Under the pieces are notes generated by a model. The model had not been told where the DNA came from. It ran no database searches and saw only the letters and a list, made by a program, of their open reading frames with translations. A DNA stretch of 64,000 nucleotides from Chitinophaga polysaccharea (lineage in GTDB: Bacteria > Bacteroidota > Bacteroidia > Chitinophagales > Chitinophagaceae): positions 2,418,001 to 2,482,000 of the forward strand of contig NZ_CABFVU010000001.1 in assembly GCF_902150045.1 (NCBI RefSeq), read 5' to 3'. A program made the position numbers and the translations under genes. Within the stretch, counting starts at the first letter, position 1. Every line of letters begins with the position of its first letter. This document shows positions 35,730 through 43,990 of the stretch, piece by piece.

Positions 35730-36917
35730 TTATTGCATAGCAGTATCCGTGGTTTTCCTGGGTTTATAAATGAAACTAAGATACAGCGTGGCCATCAGCG
35801 TAATGCCGGCAAATACATAGAATGTAACGGGGAAATTAGTTGGGTGATTATTATAGATGAAGGCGGAAAAGTAGGCGCCCAGGCCAATACCGGCTTCCAT
35901 TGCGATGTACATGCTGGCGAGCGCGCGGCCCCGGTGTTCCGGCCGGCCAAGATCTACCGTCCACGCGGTTACTGCCGGGGAGTTGAGTCCTACTGAAATG
36001 CCATACACTACAGCGGAGGAAAGAAGTAACAGGCTGTTGTGGGCCAACGCCATCATTAGCATAGAGCCGGCCATCATTACTGCAGAAACTTTTAACACAG
36101 GCACACGCCCAAACTGATCTGATACCTTGCCCGCCAATAACCGGATGCCAATGGAGCTGACCGTAAAGAAAGTAAAGAAGAGGCCTTTATTGCTTATCCC
36201 CAGGTAGGCACTGAAATCCGGGATGATTGTGAGAATGGCGCCATAGCTGAAATAGGTAAGAAATGTGATGATCACCGGCGACCAAACCAGCGGCTCAAAA
36301 ATTTCACTGCCGGAGATCTTCAGCAGGGAAAACCGGAAACGTTGCTTACTGGTGAGGGTCTCTTTCATCCCGATGAGAATCACCACAGACAATAACGCAA
36401 ACACGGCAGACAGCTGGAACATGACATTAATATTCCACCGTACAGCCACGTATCCTCCGATGGCAGGCCCCATGGCCATACCGATGGTACTGAATAAACC
36501 TACCATACCCATCGCCTCGCCGCGTCGTGTAACCGGCACCAAATCAGATACATAGGCAGAAGTGCCTGTTGGTTTAAACCCGGTGGAAAATCCATGGAAG
36601 AACCGTAACAGGAGAAAGGCGCCAACAGAACTGATCAGCGGATAAATCAGGCTGCATACCACACATACCAACGACCCGAAAATCATAACGGGTACACGCC
36701 CTATCGTATCTGTCAGTTTGCCGCTGAATGGTCTTGACAACCCTGCCATTAAAGTGAATAAGCCAATAATGTATCCCTTGTAATCCGCACCACCCATCCG
36801 GGTAAGATAAGCCGGCAGCTCGGGGATCATCATATTGAAGCTGGCAGAAAAGAGTGCGTTACTAAGACAAAGTAATATGAAATGCAGGGTGTAAATCCTT
36901 TCCTTCGACTGATACAT
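35730..36917 (-). CDS. MFS transporter
   Basis: 395 residues with 12 hydrophobic segments and the MFS loop motif GLSRPFSGKLTDTIGRVPVM between helices 2 and 3, repeated in the second half as GKVSDQFGRVPVL. It is a drug-efflux or sugar-efflux type MFS by general look, close in size to the YfcJ/YhhS-like exporters. The substrate is unknown. It is convergent with rmuC and divergent from dps. Confidence 0.88.
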   Translation of the reverse strand: MYQSKERIYTLHFILLCLSNALFSASFNMMIPELPAYLTRMGGADYKGYIIGLFTLMAGLSRPFSGKLTDTIGRVPVMIFGSLVCVVCSLIYPLISSVGAFLLLRFFHGFSTGFKPTGTSAYVSDLVPVTRRGEAMGMVGLFSTIGMAMGPAIGGYVAVRWNINVMFQLSAVFALLSVVILIGMKETLTSKQRFRFSLLKISGSEIFEPLVWSPVIITFLTYFSYGAILTIIPDFSAYLGISNKGLFFTFFTVSSIGIRLLAGKVSDQFGRVPVLKVSAVMMAGSMLMMALAHNSLLLLSSAVVYGISVGLNSPAVTAWTVDLGRPEHRGRALASMYIAMEAGIGLGAYFSAFIYNNHPTNFPVTFYVFAGITLMATLYLSFIYKPRKTTDTAMQ

Positions 36918-37010
36918 GCCAGCAAAATTAGGAACTATGGTACAATTTTAGCAAAGTAATTGCCCGCCACGGTAATCTTATGAACAAAAATCAATAGTGA
37001 CCTGTTTATA

Positions 37011-37039
37011 TTAACCGGCGGTTAAATTATGATAATCAT
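37011..37039. promoter_or_regulatory. Two palindromes in the MFS-dps intergenic region
   Basis: TTAACC-GGC-GGTTAA lies at 37011-37025 and ATGAT-A-ATCAT at 37029-37039, both perfect dyads and only three bases apart. They lie just upstream of a TAAATTTA box (37065-37072) that precedes dps. A metal or peroxide regulator is possible, but the sites do not match a consensus closely enough to name one. Confidence 0.4.
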
Positions 37040-37096
37040 CATGGTTCAATATCCAGAGAAATATTAAATTTATAGTAACCAAAAAAAGTCAATGAT

Positions 37097-37567
37097 ATGA
37101 AAGCAAACATTGGTGTTTCAGCAGAAAACACAAAAAAAATAGCGTTAGAATTGAATAAAGTATTGGCAGATGAATTGTTGATTTATGCTAAAACACGCAA
37201 TTGCCACTGGAATATCGAAGGAAGTAATTTCATGGAAATGCATAAGTTCTATGAAGCACAATATGAAGAGCTGCAGGATTTTGGCGACGAGGTGGCAGAA
37301 TATATCCGTTCGATAGGTCATTATGCAGAAGGCCGCTACGCAGATGTTTTAAAATTGACCAACCTGCTGGAATCTGAATATTCCAATGACCAGAAAAAGC
37401 AGCTGAAGGAATTACTGGATGACCATGAAACAATAATCCGTAACCTGCGCAGGCTCATTGATGAATTCGATGAAAAATACAAAGACAAAGGAGCTGCGGA
37501 TTTTGCTACGCAAATGCTGCAAAAGCATATGAAGCTCGCCTGGATGATCCGCGCATACGTTAGCTAA
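37097..37567 (+). CDS. dps: Dps family DNA-binding/ferritin-like protein
   Basis: 156 residues. The ferroxidase ligands of Dps are all present with exact spacing: H37 (NCHWNIEG), H49, D64 and E68. Dps forms a dodecamer that oxidises and stores iron with hydrogen peroxide and protects DNA. The N-terminal tail is short with few Lys, so direct DNA binding is uncertain. It is monocistronic, with a terminator 21 bases after the stop codon. Confidence 0.94.
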   Translation: MKANIGVSAENTKKIALELNKVLADELLIYAKTRNCHWNIEGSNFMEMHKFYEAQYEELQDFGDEVAEYIRSIGHYAEGRYADVLKLTNLLESEYSNDQKKQLKELLDDHETIIRNLRRLIDEFDEKYKDKGAADFATQMLQKHMKLAWMIRAYVS

Positions 37568-37588
37568 GCTGATTACCTGAAATAACCG

Positions 37589-37629
37589 ACGTGCCGGTGG
37601 CAGTAAATAACTGCAGCCGGCACGTTTTT
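37589..37629 (+). terminator. Terminator after dps
   Basis: A 16-bp stem with two mismatches (left arm begins ACGTGCCGG, right arm ends CCGGCACGT), loop AAATA, then TTTT. It lies 21 bases after the dps stop codon. Confidence 0.75.
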
Positions 37630-37646
37630 AGTTTTCAGTAATTGAC

Positions 37647-37654
37647 TACATTTG
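37647..37654 (+). promoter_or_regulatory. Candidate -7 box for the NYN-macro operon
   Basis: TACATTTG fits TAnnTTTG and precedes the ATG at 37687 by 32 bases. The -33 site overlaps the dps terminator T run and is poor. Confidence 0.4.
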
Positions 37655-37686
37655 TTATGTGCCCCTTCAACCCAAAAACAATAACA

Positions 37687-38436
37687 ATGGATAATACCTC
37701 GAAAGACCTTCGTCTGGCAGTGTTAATAGACGCTGATAATATTCCGTATCATAATATTAAAGGGATGCTGGAAGAAATTGCGAAGTATGGCAACCCTACT
37801 TTTAAAAGGATTTATGGCGATTGGACGAAGCCCACAGTGGTAGGATGGAAGGGAGTATTATTGGATTATGCCATCACCCCCATTCAGCAATATAGCTATA
37901 CCTCCGGTAAAAACGCCACCGATTCCGCCATGATCATTGACGCAATGGATATATTGTATACTGGCAGGGTAGATGGGTTTTGCCTGGTATCCAGCGACAG
38001 CGACTTTACCAGGCTGGCTACCCGCCTGCGTGAGGCAGGAATGATAGTGTATGGTATGGGAGAACAAAAAACACCCAGTGCTTTCAGGGCGGCCTGCGAC
38101 AAATTCATCTACCTCGAAATTCTGCAGGTCAGGGAAAAGAAGACGGATACGGAAAAAACAAAGACCACCAAAGATAAGCGGAACAGTATCAGTAAGGCAG
38201 ATAAGCAACTGGTATCGTTAATATCCACCAGTATCAACGACATTGCAGATGAAGACGGCTGGGCATACCTGGGAGAACTTGGCAACCTGTTGCTAAAGAA
38301 ACAACCGGATTTTGACTCCCGCAATTTTGGATTTAATAAACTGGTGCAGCTGCTGAAAAGCTTTCCTGATTTTGAAATAGATATCAGGGAAAGCGGAAAG
38401 AAAACCGGGAAACTGGTATATGTAAGAACAGTATAA
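37687..38436 (+). CDS. NYN domain protein with C-terminal OST-HTH/LOTUS domain
   Basis: 249 residues from the ATG at 37687 ([20 protein letters not shown]); upstream in-frame residues are not family-like. The NYN (PIN-like RNase) domain has D15 and D17 in LIDADN and acidic clusters in [10 protein letters not shown] and [19 protein letters not shown] Lys-rich linker then leads to an OST-HTH/LOTUS domain ([22 protein letters not shown]), a putative RNA-binding module. The family (LabA/Limkain-like) is thought to process RNA. The macro-domain gene starts four bases after the stop. Confidence 0.85.
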   Translation: MDNTSKDLRLAVLIDADNIPYHNIKGMLEEIAKYGNPTFKRIYGDWTKPTVVGWKGVLLDYAITPIQQYSYTSGKNATDSAMIIDAMDILYTGRVDGFCLVSSDSDFTRLATRLREAGMIVYGMGEQKTPSAFRAACDKFIYLEILQVREKKTDTEKTKTTKDKRNSISKADKQLVSLISTSINDIADEDGWAYLGELGNLLLKKQPDFDSRNFGFNKLVQLLKSFPDFEIDIRESGKKTGKLVYVRTV

Positions 38437-38440
38437 TCCT

Positions 38441-38983
38441 ATGACACACAAAAAGATCAGCATCATCCGGGGCGACATTACAAAGGTAAGCGCCGATGCC
38501 ATTGTTAATGCGGCCAATTCCTCCCTTTTGGGCGGAGGCGGCGTGGATGGGGCCATTCACCGCGCCGGCGGACCAGCCATACTCAACGATTGCAGGGCTA
38601 TTGTAGCCAGGCAGGGAGGATGCAAAACAGGCGAAGCGGTGATCACTACTGCCGGCCGGTTACCCGCAAAACATGTTATTCATACGGTAGGCCCGGTTTG
38701 GAACAACGGTACCCGTGAAGAAGATATGCTCCTGGCTAATTGCTATCGCCATTCCCTGGAACTGGCAGACCGGCATCATTTGAAAAGTATCGCTTTCCCG
38801 AACATCAGTACAGGTATTTATCACTTTCCCAAAGACCTTGCTGCGAAAATCGCTATGGATACCATCGTAAAATACCTGGAAGGAAACACCGGTATAGAAG
38901 AAGTGATCCTGGTATGCTATGACGAAGAGAACCTGCGCTATACAGAACATTATTATAATCAGCACATACCTCCGGAAGTATAA
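38441..38983 (+). CDS. Macro domain protein, O-acetyl-ADP-ribose deacetylase type
   Basis: 180 residues, a single macro domain. The blocks [30 protein letters not shown] and [11 protein letters not shown] are those of the YmdB/MacroD group, which removes ADP-ribose from proteins or deacetylates O-acetyl-ADP-ribose; YmdB also regulates RNase III. It follows the NYN gene so closely that coexpression is certain; RNA or ADP-ribose processing are both possible roles. Confidence 0.92.
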   Translation: MTHKKISIIRGDITKVSADAIVNAANSSLLGGGGVDGAIHRAGGPAILNDCRAIVARQGGCKTGEAVITTAGRLPAKHVIHTVGPVWNNGTREEDMLLANCYRHSLELADRHHLKSIAFPNISTGIYHFPKDLAAKIAMDTIVKYLEGNTGIEEVILVCYDEENLRYTEHYYNQHIPPEV

Positions 38984-39141
38984 TTTTTGAGGCGCTTTCC
39001 CATGCTGCCGCATTTATTTACTTATCAGCTTAACCGTCTGTTCCGGTTTTGTATTCACCGTTTCGGGGAAATAATTTGTAAGCGCCGGAGCTGCAGACAT
39101 TACTGAGGAAGTTGTTATCCAGTTTGGATATACATAGAAAA

Positions 39142-39162
39142 GGCTATCTCATTGAGATAGCC
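39142..39162. terminator. Bidirectional hairpin between macro gene and small membrane protein gene
   Basis: GGCTATCTC and GAGATAGCC form a nine-bp stem with a three-base loop, flanked by AAAA on the left and CTTTCC on the right. On the minus strand it ends in TTTTC, so it may mainly serve the small minus-strand gene. Confidence 0.6.
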
Positions 39163-39195
39163 CTTTCCTATAATGCGATGTAAAAACTATTACAA

Positions 39196-39339
39196 TTAGA
39201 GTTTTGCGTATTTAACCCATGCATAAATAAACATGGCAGCAAAAACGATAATGGCCACAGGCGCCAGAAATCCTCCGATACTATCGCCAACTTTGTAAAA
39301 GTTAGTGGTGTGTACTACTGTTAAAAGATTCATCAACAT
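39196..39339 (-). CDS. Small single-span membrane protein (47 residues)
   Basis: A short minus-strand frame, MLMNLLTVVHTTNFYKVGD to the C-terminus WVKYAKL, with one well-formed membrane segment (FLAPVAIIVFAAMFIYAWV) and a terminal basic tail. The second ATG (39333) is an equally likely start. A terminator-like hairpin (39142-39162) lies just downstream. I infer a real gene from the coding-like membrane helix and the hairpin; no family is recognised. Confidence 0.5.
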   Translation of the reverse strand: MLMNLLTVVHTTNFYKVGDSIGGFLAPVAIIVFAAMFIYAWVKYAKL

Positions 39340-39410
39340 TGTATAATGATTTTATATTATTCCGTGTGCAAATTAAAACATTCAATGCATATTCCCAATC
39401 AAAGGCCACG

Positions 39411-41384
39411 TTACCAGCTGGTTAATTGCCGGATATACTCGCCCAGCCTTGCTTTGGCGAGAAAATTTTTTTCCAGGGATCCGGCAAAAGGCACGGGGGT
39501 GTCCAGGCTGGCGCAGCGCATTATGGGTGCATCCAGCAGGGAAAAGCAGTGTTCGGCGATCCATGCGCTGATTTCCGCGCCAAATCCGCCTGTCAGTGTG
39601 TCTTCATGCAGGATCAGCACTTTGCCCGTAGCCGCTACAACTTCCCGGATCGCGGAGTAATCCAGCGGCAGCAGGGTGCGCAGGTCAAGGATCCCGATAG
39701 AAAGCTCCGGATGCTGCCCGGCATAATCCAGCGCCCAGTGTACGCCACTGCCCCAGGTAATGATGCTGATATCCTCCCCGGGCTGTACCAGTGCGGCTTT
39801 CCCTATTTCTGTGGTATAATAGCTATCGGGTACCAGCCCGCTGATGCTGCGGTATAATGCCTTATGCTCAAAATACATCACGGGGTTGGGATCAGCGAAA
39901 GCTGCCGTCAGTAAGCCTTTGGCGTCTGCCGGGTTGGAAGGGTACACCACTTTCAGGCCGGGTACATGGGTAAACCAGGCTTCATTGGTTTGAGAGTGGA
40001 AAGGACCGGCGCCAACACCGCCGCCACAGGGCATCCTGATCACCACATCGGCATTCTGACCCCAGCGGTAATGTATTTTGGCCAGGTTGTTTACGATCTG
40101 GTTGAACCCACAGGTTACAAAATCAGCAAACTGCATCTCCACCATACTCTTAAAGCCACCGATAGACAAGCCCAGCGCGGCGCCGATCACAGCGCTCTCA
40201 CACAAAGGGGTATTCCTCACCCTGCCGGCGCCAAACTGTTCAAGAAAGCCTTCTGTGATTTTAAATGCGCCTCCGTAGGCAGCAATATCCTGTCCCATCA
40301 GGATCAGCTCAGGATGCTGTTCCATGGCTTGTTTAAGCCCGTCGGACAAAGCATTGATAAAACGTTTTTCAGAAGAGGCTCCGGAAACGGCCACCGGAGC
40401 GGGCGCCGCGGCATAGAGGTCGCGGAGTTCGTTCTCGGTATTTACAGTGACCGGGGAATCGGCGAGGCCTTTCGTCACCTGTACCTCTATTTCATGTTTT
40501 AATTCATCCCGGATAGTGGCGATGCTTTCGGCAGAAAGCAGGTTGGCTTGCAGCAGGAAGGATTCATATTGAGCAATTGGATCTTTTTTACCCCATTCCT
40601 CAAAAAGGGCAGGAGGCACATATTTTACACCGCTGGCCTCCTCATGACCACGCATACGGAAGGTCATTGCCTCAATCAGCACAGGCTTTTGTTCTTTAAT
40701 GGCATAGGCCCGGGCGGTACGTATGGTTTGATATACTTCCAGGAGATTATTACCGTCTATTTGTACGCCTTCCATGCCATAGCCGATGGCTTTATCTACC
40801 AGGTTGGCGCAATGATATTGTTCGCTCACCGGAGTGCTTAGTCCATAACCATTATTCTCTACCAGGAAAATAACCGGCAGGCCCCATACTGCAGCCACAT
40901 TGAGGGCTTCATGAAATTCTCCTTCACTGGTACCTCCCTCTCCTGTAAAGGCAAGCGATACTTTTGCTTCTTTTTTTAGCTGATGTGCCAGGGCAATGCC
41001 ATCGGCAATTGAGAGTTGTGGACCGAGATGGGAGATCATGCCGCAAATATGATGCGGCCTGCTGCCAAAATGAAAGGAGCGTTCACGGCCTTTACTGTAG
41101 CCGTTTTTGCTGCCCTGCCATTGCAGCAGCAGTTTATCGAGCGGCATCCCGCGGGTCGTGAATACGCCGAGGTTACGGTGAAGTGGCAGGATCCATTCAT
41201 CAGCTTCCAGCGCCAGCGTGGCGCCTACTGCAATAGCTTCCTGGCCTATGCCTGAAAACCATTTACTTATTTTGCCCTGCCGGAGTAACAGCAGCATTTT
41301 CTCTTCTATAAGCCGTGGATATACCAGTGCTTTATAGAAAGATTGTAATTGCGCATCGCTTAGGTCTGACCGGTCAAAATACAT
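39411..41384 (-). CDS. 2-oxoacid dehydrogenase E1, alpha and beta subunits fused
   Basis: 657 residues from the ATG at 41384; an ATG at 41441 would overlap the upstream holin-like gene. The first half is an E1 alpha (thiamine diphosphate motif GEGGTSEGEFHEALN to ENNGYG); the second half is an E1 beta (ALSDGLKQAMEQHPELILMGQDI, and later QTNEAWFTHVPGLKVVYPSNPADA). Fused E1 of this type works on branched-chain oxoacids or pyruvate in Bacteroidota. No E2 or E3 gene is in the window. It starts 34 bp after the holin-like gene. Confidence 0.92.
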   Translation of the reverse strand: MYFDRSDLSDAQLQSFYKALVYPRLIEEKMLLLLRQGKISKWFSGIGQEAIAVGATLALEADEWILPLHRNLGVFTTRGMPLDKLLLQWQGSKNGYSKGRERSFHFGSRPHHICGMISHLGPQLSIADGIALAHQLKKEAKVSLAFTGEGGTSEGEFHEALNVAAVWGLPVIFLVENNGYGLSTPVSEQYHCANLVDKAIGYGMEGVQIDGNNLLEVYQTIRTARAYAIKEQKPVLIEAMTFRMRGHEEASGVKYVPPALFEEWGKKDPIAQYESFLLQANLLSAESIATIRDELKHEIEVQVTKGLADSPVTVNTENELRDLYAAAPAPVAVSGASSEKRFINALSDGLKQAMEQHPELILMGQDIAAYGGAFKITEGFLEQFGAGRVRNTPLCESAVIGAALGLSIGGFKSMVEMQFADFVTCGFNQIVNNLAKIHYRWGQNADVVIRMPCGGGVGAGPFHSQTNEAWFTHVPGLKVVYPSNPADAKGLLTAAFADPNPVMYFEHKALYRSISGLVPDSYYTTEIGKAALVQPGEDISIITWGSGVHWALDYAGQHPELSIGILDLRTLLPLDYSAIREVVAATGKVLILHEDTLTGGFGAEISAWIAEHCFSLLDAPIMRCASLDTPVPFAGSLEKNFLAKARLGEYIRQLTSW

Positions 41385-41418
41385 GAATTGGCTTTTTAAC
41401 AGGCAGTAAAGGTAAGGG

Positions 41419-41769
41419 CTAATCGTTGTTACCGCCGGCAAGACTGATCATCACACTATTGATGATCGTCATTACGATACTGAAAAGCATCGCCCACCAA
41501 AAGCCGTCCACATTAAATCCTGGTACCAGTTTGGCAGCCAGCAGGATGATCAGGGCGTTGATAACAAAAAGGAAAAGCCCGAGGGTAACAAGGGTTACCG
41601 GGAATGTGAGAAAAAGGAGTACGGGTTTAACCAGGGCGTTCAGAAGAGCCAATACCAATGCGAGTATCAGCGCTGCAATAAAGCTGTCCACTTTTACTGC
41701 CGGCTTCAGCAGGTACGCGGTTGCCATGGCAGCTAAGGCACTAACTAGTATACGAATCAGGAAACCCAT
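41419..41769 (-). CDS. PF04020-type (phage holin 4-TMS superfamily) membrane protein
   Basis: 116 residues and four hydrophobic segments (LVSALAAMATAYLL, FIAALILALVLALLNALV, PVLLFLTFPVTLVTLGLFLFV, FWWAMLFSIVMTIINSV). This family is annotated as phage holin but is present in bacteria that have no phage at the site. Function unknown. It is upstream of the fused E1 gene on the same strand. Confidence 0.85.
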   Translation of the reverse strand: MGFLIRILVSALAAMATAYLLKPAVKVDSFIAALILALVLALLNALVKPVLLFLTFPVTLVTLGLFLFVINALIILLAAKLVPGFNVDGFWWAMLFSIVMTIINSVMISLAGGNND

Positions 41770-41823
41770 TGTACGTTGTTTTACTAGTTAAGGTAACGAA
41801 AAAAAAAGTGACTGGCAAAGTTT

Positions 41824-41862
41824 GGCTGTTAACAGCAGGCGTCTAACCTGCTGTCAACAGCC
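41824..41862 (-). terminator. Terminator after the TIM-barrel isomerase gene
   Basis: GGCTGTTAACAGCAGG (41824-41839) pairs with CCTGCTGTCAACAGCC (41847-41862) over 16 positions with one mismatch or G-U pair; on the minus strand it is followed by AAACTTT. It lies 14 bases past the stop codon of the isomerase-like gene. Confidence 0.6.
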
Positions 41863-41875
41863 ATCTATGAATGGT

Positions 41876-42808
41876 TTACAGGAAACTGTCTGCTTCCCGG
41901 TAAGCTTTGATCAGTGCGTCTTCGCCTTCTTTTCCTTTGCCGGCTATCCCATGTTCCATGCCCAGTACACCTTTGTATCCTTTGTTATGGAGATGTTTAA
42001 AGATGTTTTTATAATTGATTTCACCGGTGCCAGGTTCCTTACGGCCCGGGTTGTCGCCGATCTGGATATAGGCGATTTCGTCCCAGCACCAGTCCATTAC
42101 AGGAATGAGGTTGCCGGTATTGCGCTGCATATGGTAGATATCGTATAAAATTTTGCAGGATGGACTTTTAACAGCCTTGCAGATTTCAAAGCTTTGTTCG
42201 GCAGTACGGAGAAACAGGTCGGGGTTATCGCTTAGCGGCTCCAATACCATGATGAGTCCGTGCGGCTCAAAAATTTCCGCACCGCTGCGTAAGGCATCTA
42301 TCACGTGCGCGGTTTGAACGCCAATAGGAAGGTTGCGCTCAAAATAGCCAGGTACAACCGTGGCCCATTTAGCATTACAGCGTTTGGCGGTTTCTACGCT
42401 GGCTTTACAGGTTTTGATAAATGCGTCTTTAAATTCCTGTTTACCGGTGGCCAGTGATGGTTTCCAGTTGTTGCCGGTGTCTACTACAAATACGCCCATT
42501 GTCATGCCCAGTTTGGCCAGGAGATCACCTATTTTGCTTTGTTCTTCAGGTGAGCGTCCCAGCATGCCGTTGTCTTCAATAGACCGGAACCCCTGGTCGT
42601 ACATATATTTGATCTGGTCCAGGAAGTTGCCGCCATTGGCGCTGTTTTTAAACATGCCATCGTGGGGGCCGTAGTTCATATTAAACGGCTTTCCGGCCAT
42701 GCTGGCGGTGTTATTACCTTCGGCGTGTGCTGCATTGCTGATCCCTCCGAGCGCCAGAGCTGAAATACCGGCCAGGGTGCCGCTTTGCAGGAATTTTCTT
42801 CTTTCCAT
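41876..42808 (-). CDS. Exported sugar phosphate isomerase/epimerase-like TIM barrel
   Basis: 310 residues. The N-terminus MERRKFLQSGTLAGISALALGG is a Tat signal (twin Arg, then a hydrophobic core ending near AHA). The barrel shows the metal-binding Glu and His residues of the AP-endonuclease-like family: VLEPLSDNPD, ILYDIYHMQ, IQIGDNPGR and GMEHG. Relatives include hydroxypyruvate isomerases and tagatose-type epimerases; some act on 3-keto-sugars. Export to the periplasm means that the substrate is probably a free sugar. Confidence 0.85.
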   Translation of the reverse strand: MERRKFLQSGTLAGISALALGGISNAAHAEGNNTASMAGKPFNMNYGPHDGMFKNSANGGNFLDQIKYMYDQGFRSIEDNGMLGRSPEEQSKIGDLLAKLGMTMGVFVVDTGNNWKPSLATGKQEFKDAFIKTCKASVETAKRCNAKWATVVPGYFERNLPIGVQTAHVIDALRSGAEIFEPHGLIMVLEPLSDNPDLFLRTAEQSFEICKAVKSPSCKILYDIYHMQRNTGNLIPVMDWCWDEIAYIQIGDNPGRKEPGTGEINYKNIFKHLHNKGYKGVLGMEHGIAGKGKEGEDALIKAYREADSFL

Positions 42809-42984
42809 AACGTTTTGATTGATGGTAAAATTGACGGGTCCTAAATTTAATCGCTTTTCTAAGGAAATGCTAATTTTGATGAAAAATTTTCAATTCATCA
42901 GCCCATTTTCGCATTCATCAAAAAATATTGCTTTCCAGATTAGTTTTTTTTAGATTCACCCACTTTATATTTCAATCACGTTAG

Positions 42985-43950
42985 ATGACTAAACAGTATA
43001 TGACCTTATTGCTGGGTGGATTGCTCAGCCAGGTTGTTGTAGCACAATCAAAACAGGCATTCGAAGTTTACAGCCAGCAAATCCCCGGAACTGATGTCAG
43101 TTTCAAAATGGTACCAATAAAAGGAGGGAGCTTTCAACTGGGAAGCCCGGACAATGAAAAAGGCAGGAATAAAGATGAAGGCCCGGCAAAAAAGGTAGAG
43201 ATTTCCGATTTCTGGATGGGCGCTACTGAGGTTACTTTCGACGAATACGATATATACGCTGATGCGGAAAAAGATAAAACACCTACACCGGATGGGATGA
43301 CACGCCCCAGTCCGCCTTATATTGACCTTACTTTGGGAATGGGGAAAGCCGGTGGCTTCCCTGCCAACAGTATGAGCCAGTATGGTGCATTGATGTATTG
43401 CCAGTGGCTGTATATAAAAACAGGTGTTTTTTACCGCCTGCCTACTGCGGCAGAATGGGAATATGCCTGCAGGGCCGGCGCAGCCACAGCTTATCCTTTT
43501 GGCGCCGATGCAGGCCAGCTGAAAGAATATGCATGGTTTAAAGACAACAGCGACAATAAATACCATAAGGTAGCACAGCTGAAACCCAATGCCTGGGGAT
43601 TATATGATATGCTGGGAAATGTTGAAGAATGGACATTGGACCAATACGATGAAAACGGCGTAGCCAATGCTTCCGCTAAGGATCCCTGGACGCAGCCTAC
43701 GGCTAAAACCCCGCGACTGCTGAAAGGCGGTAGTTTTCAGGACGAAGCCCCGCTGCTCCGTAGTGCCGCCCGTTTAAAATCAGACCCCGTATGGAACCGC
43801 AGAGATCCGCAGATCCCTAAAAGCTCCTGGTGGAATGCAGACGCTCCCTTTGTTGGTTTCAGGATAGTAAGACCGGTGAAGCAACCAACAGAGGCAGAAG
43901 CCAACACTTTCTTTGAAGAGATGATCGCTAAATATAAAGGTGCACGCTAG
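42985..43950 (+). CDS. SUMF1/EgtB/PvdO (formylglycine-generating-like) family protein
   Basis: 321 residues with a signal peptide (LLLGGLLSQVVVAQ). The domain opens with PIKGGSFQLGSPDNEKGRNKDEGPAKKVEISDFWMGATEVTFDEYD and ends KGGSFQDEAPLLRSAARL...FVGFRIVRP, as in SUMF1-like proteins. The C-terminal Cys pair of true formylglycine-generating enzymes is not present, and no EgtB-type iron-binding His cluster is apparent, so this is probably not a sulfatase activator. It starts 40 bp upstream of the Gfo/Idh/MocA gene. Confidence 0.85.
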   Translation: MTKQYMTLLLGGLLSQVVVAQSKQAFEVYSQQIPGTDVSFKMVPIKGGSFQLGSPDNEKGRNKDEGPAKKVEISDFWMGATEVTFDEYDIYADAEKDKTPTPDGMTRPSPPYIDLTLGMGKAGGFPANSMSQYGALMYCQWLYIKTGVFYRLPTAAEWEYACRAGAATAYPFGADAGQLKEYAWFKDNSDNKYHKVAQLKPNAWGLYDMLGNVEEWTLDQYDENGVANASAKDPWTQPTAKTPRLLKGGSFQDEAPLLRSAARLKSDPVWNRRDPQIPKSSWWNADAPFVGFRIVRPVKQPTEAEANTFFEEMIAKYKGAR

Positions 43951-43990
43951 AAAGATTCAACATCCAAAAATCTAAAAATCTTATTCATTT

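Noticed and set aside
42985..43950. Sulfatase-activating formylglycine generator
   Set aside because: No sulfatase gene is nearby and the catalytic Cys pair is absent.
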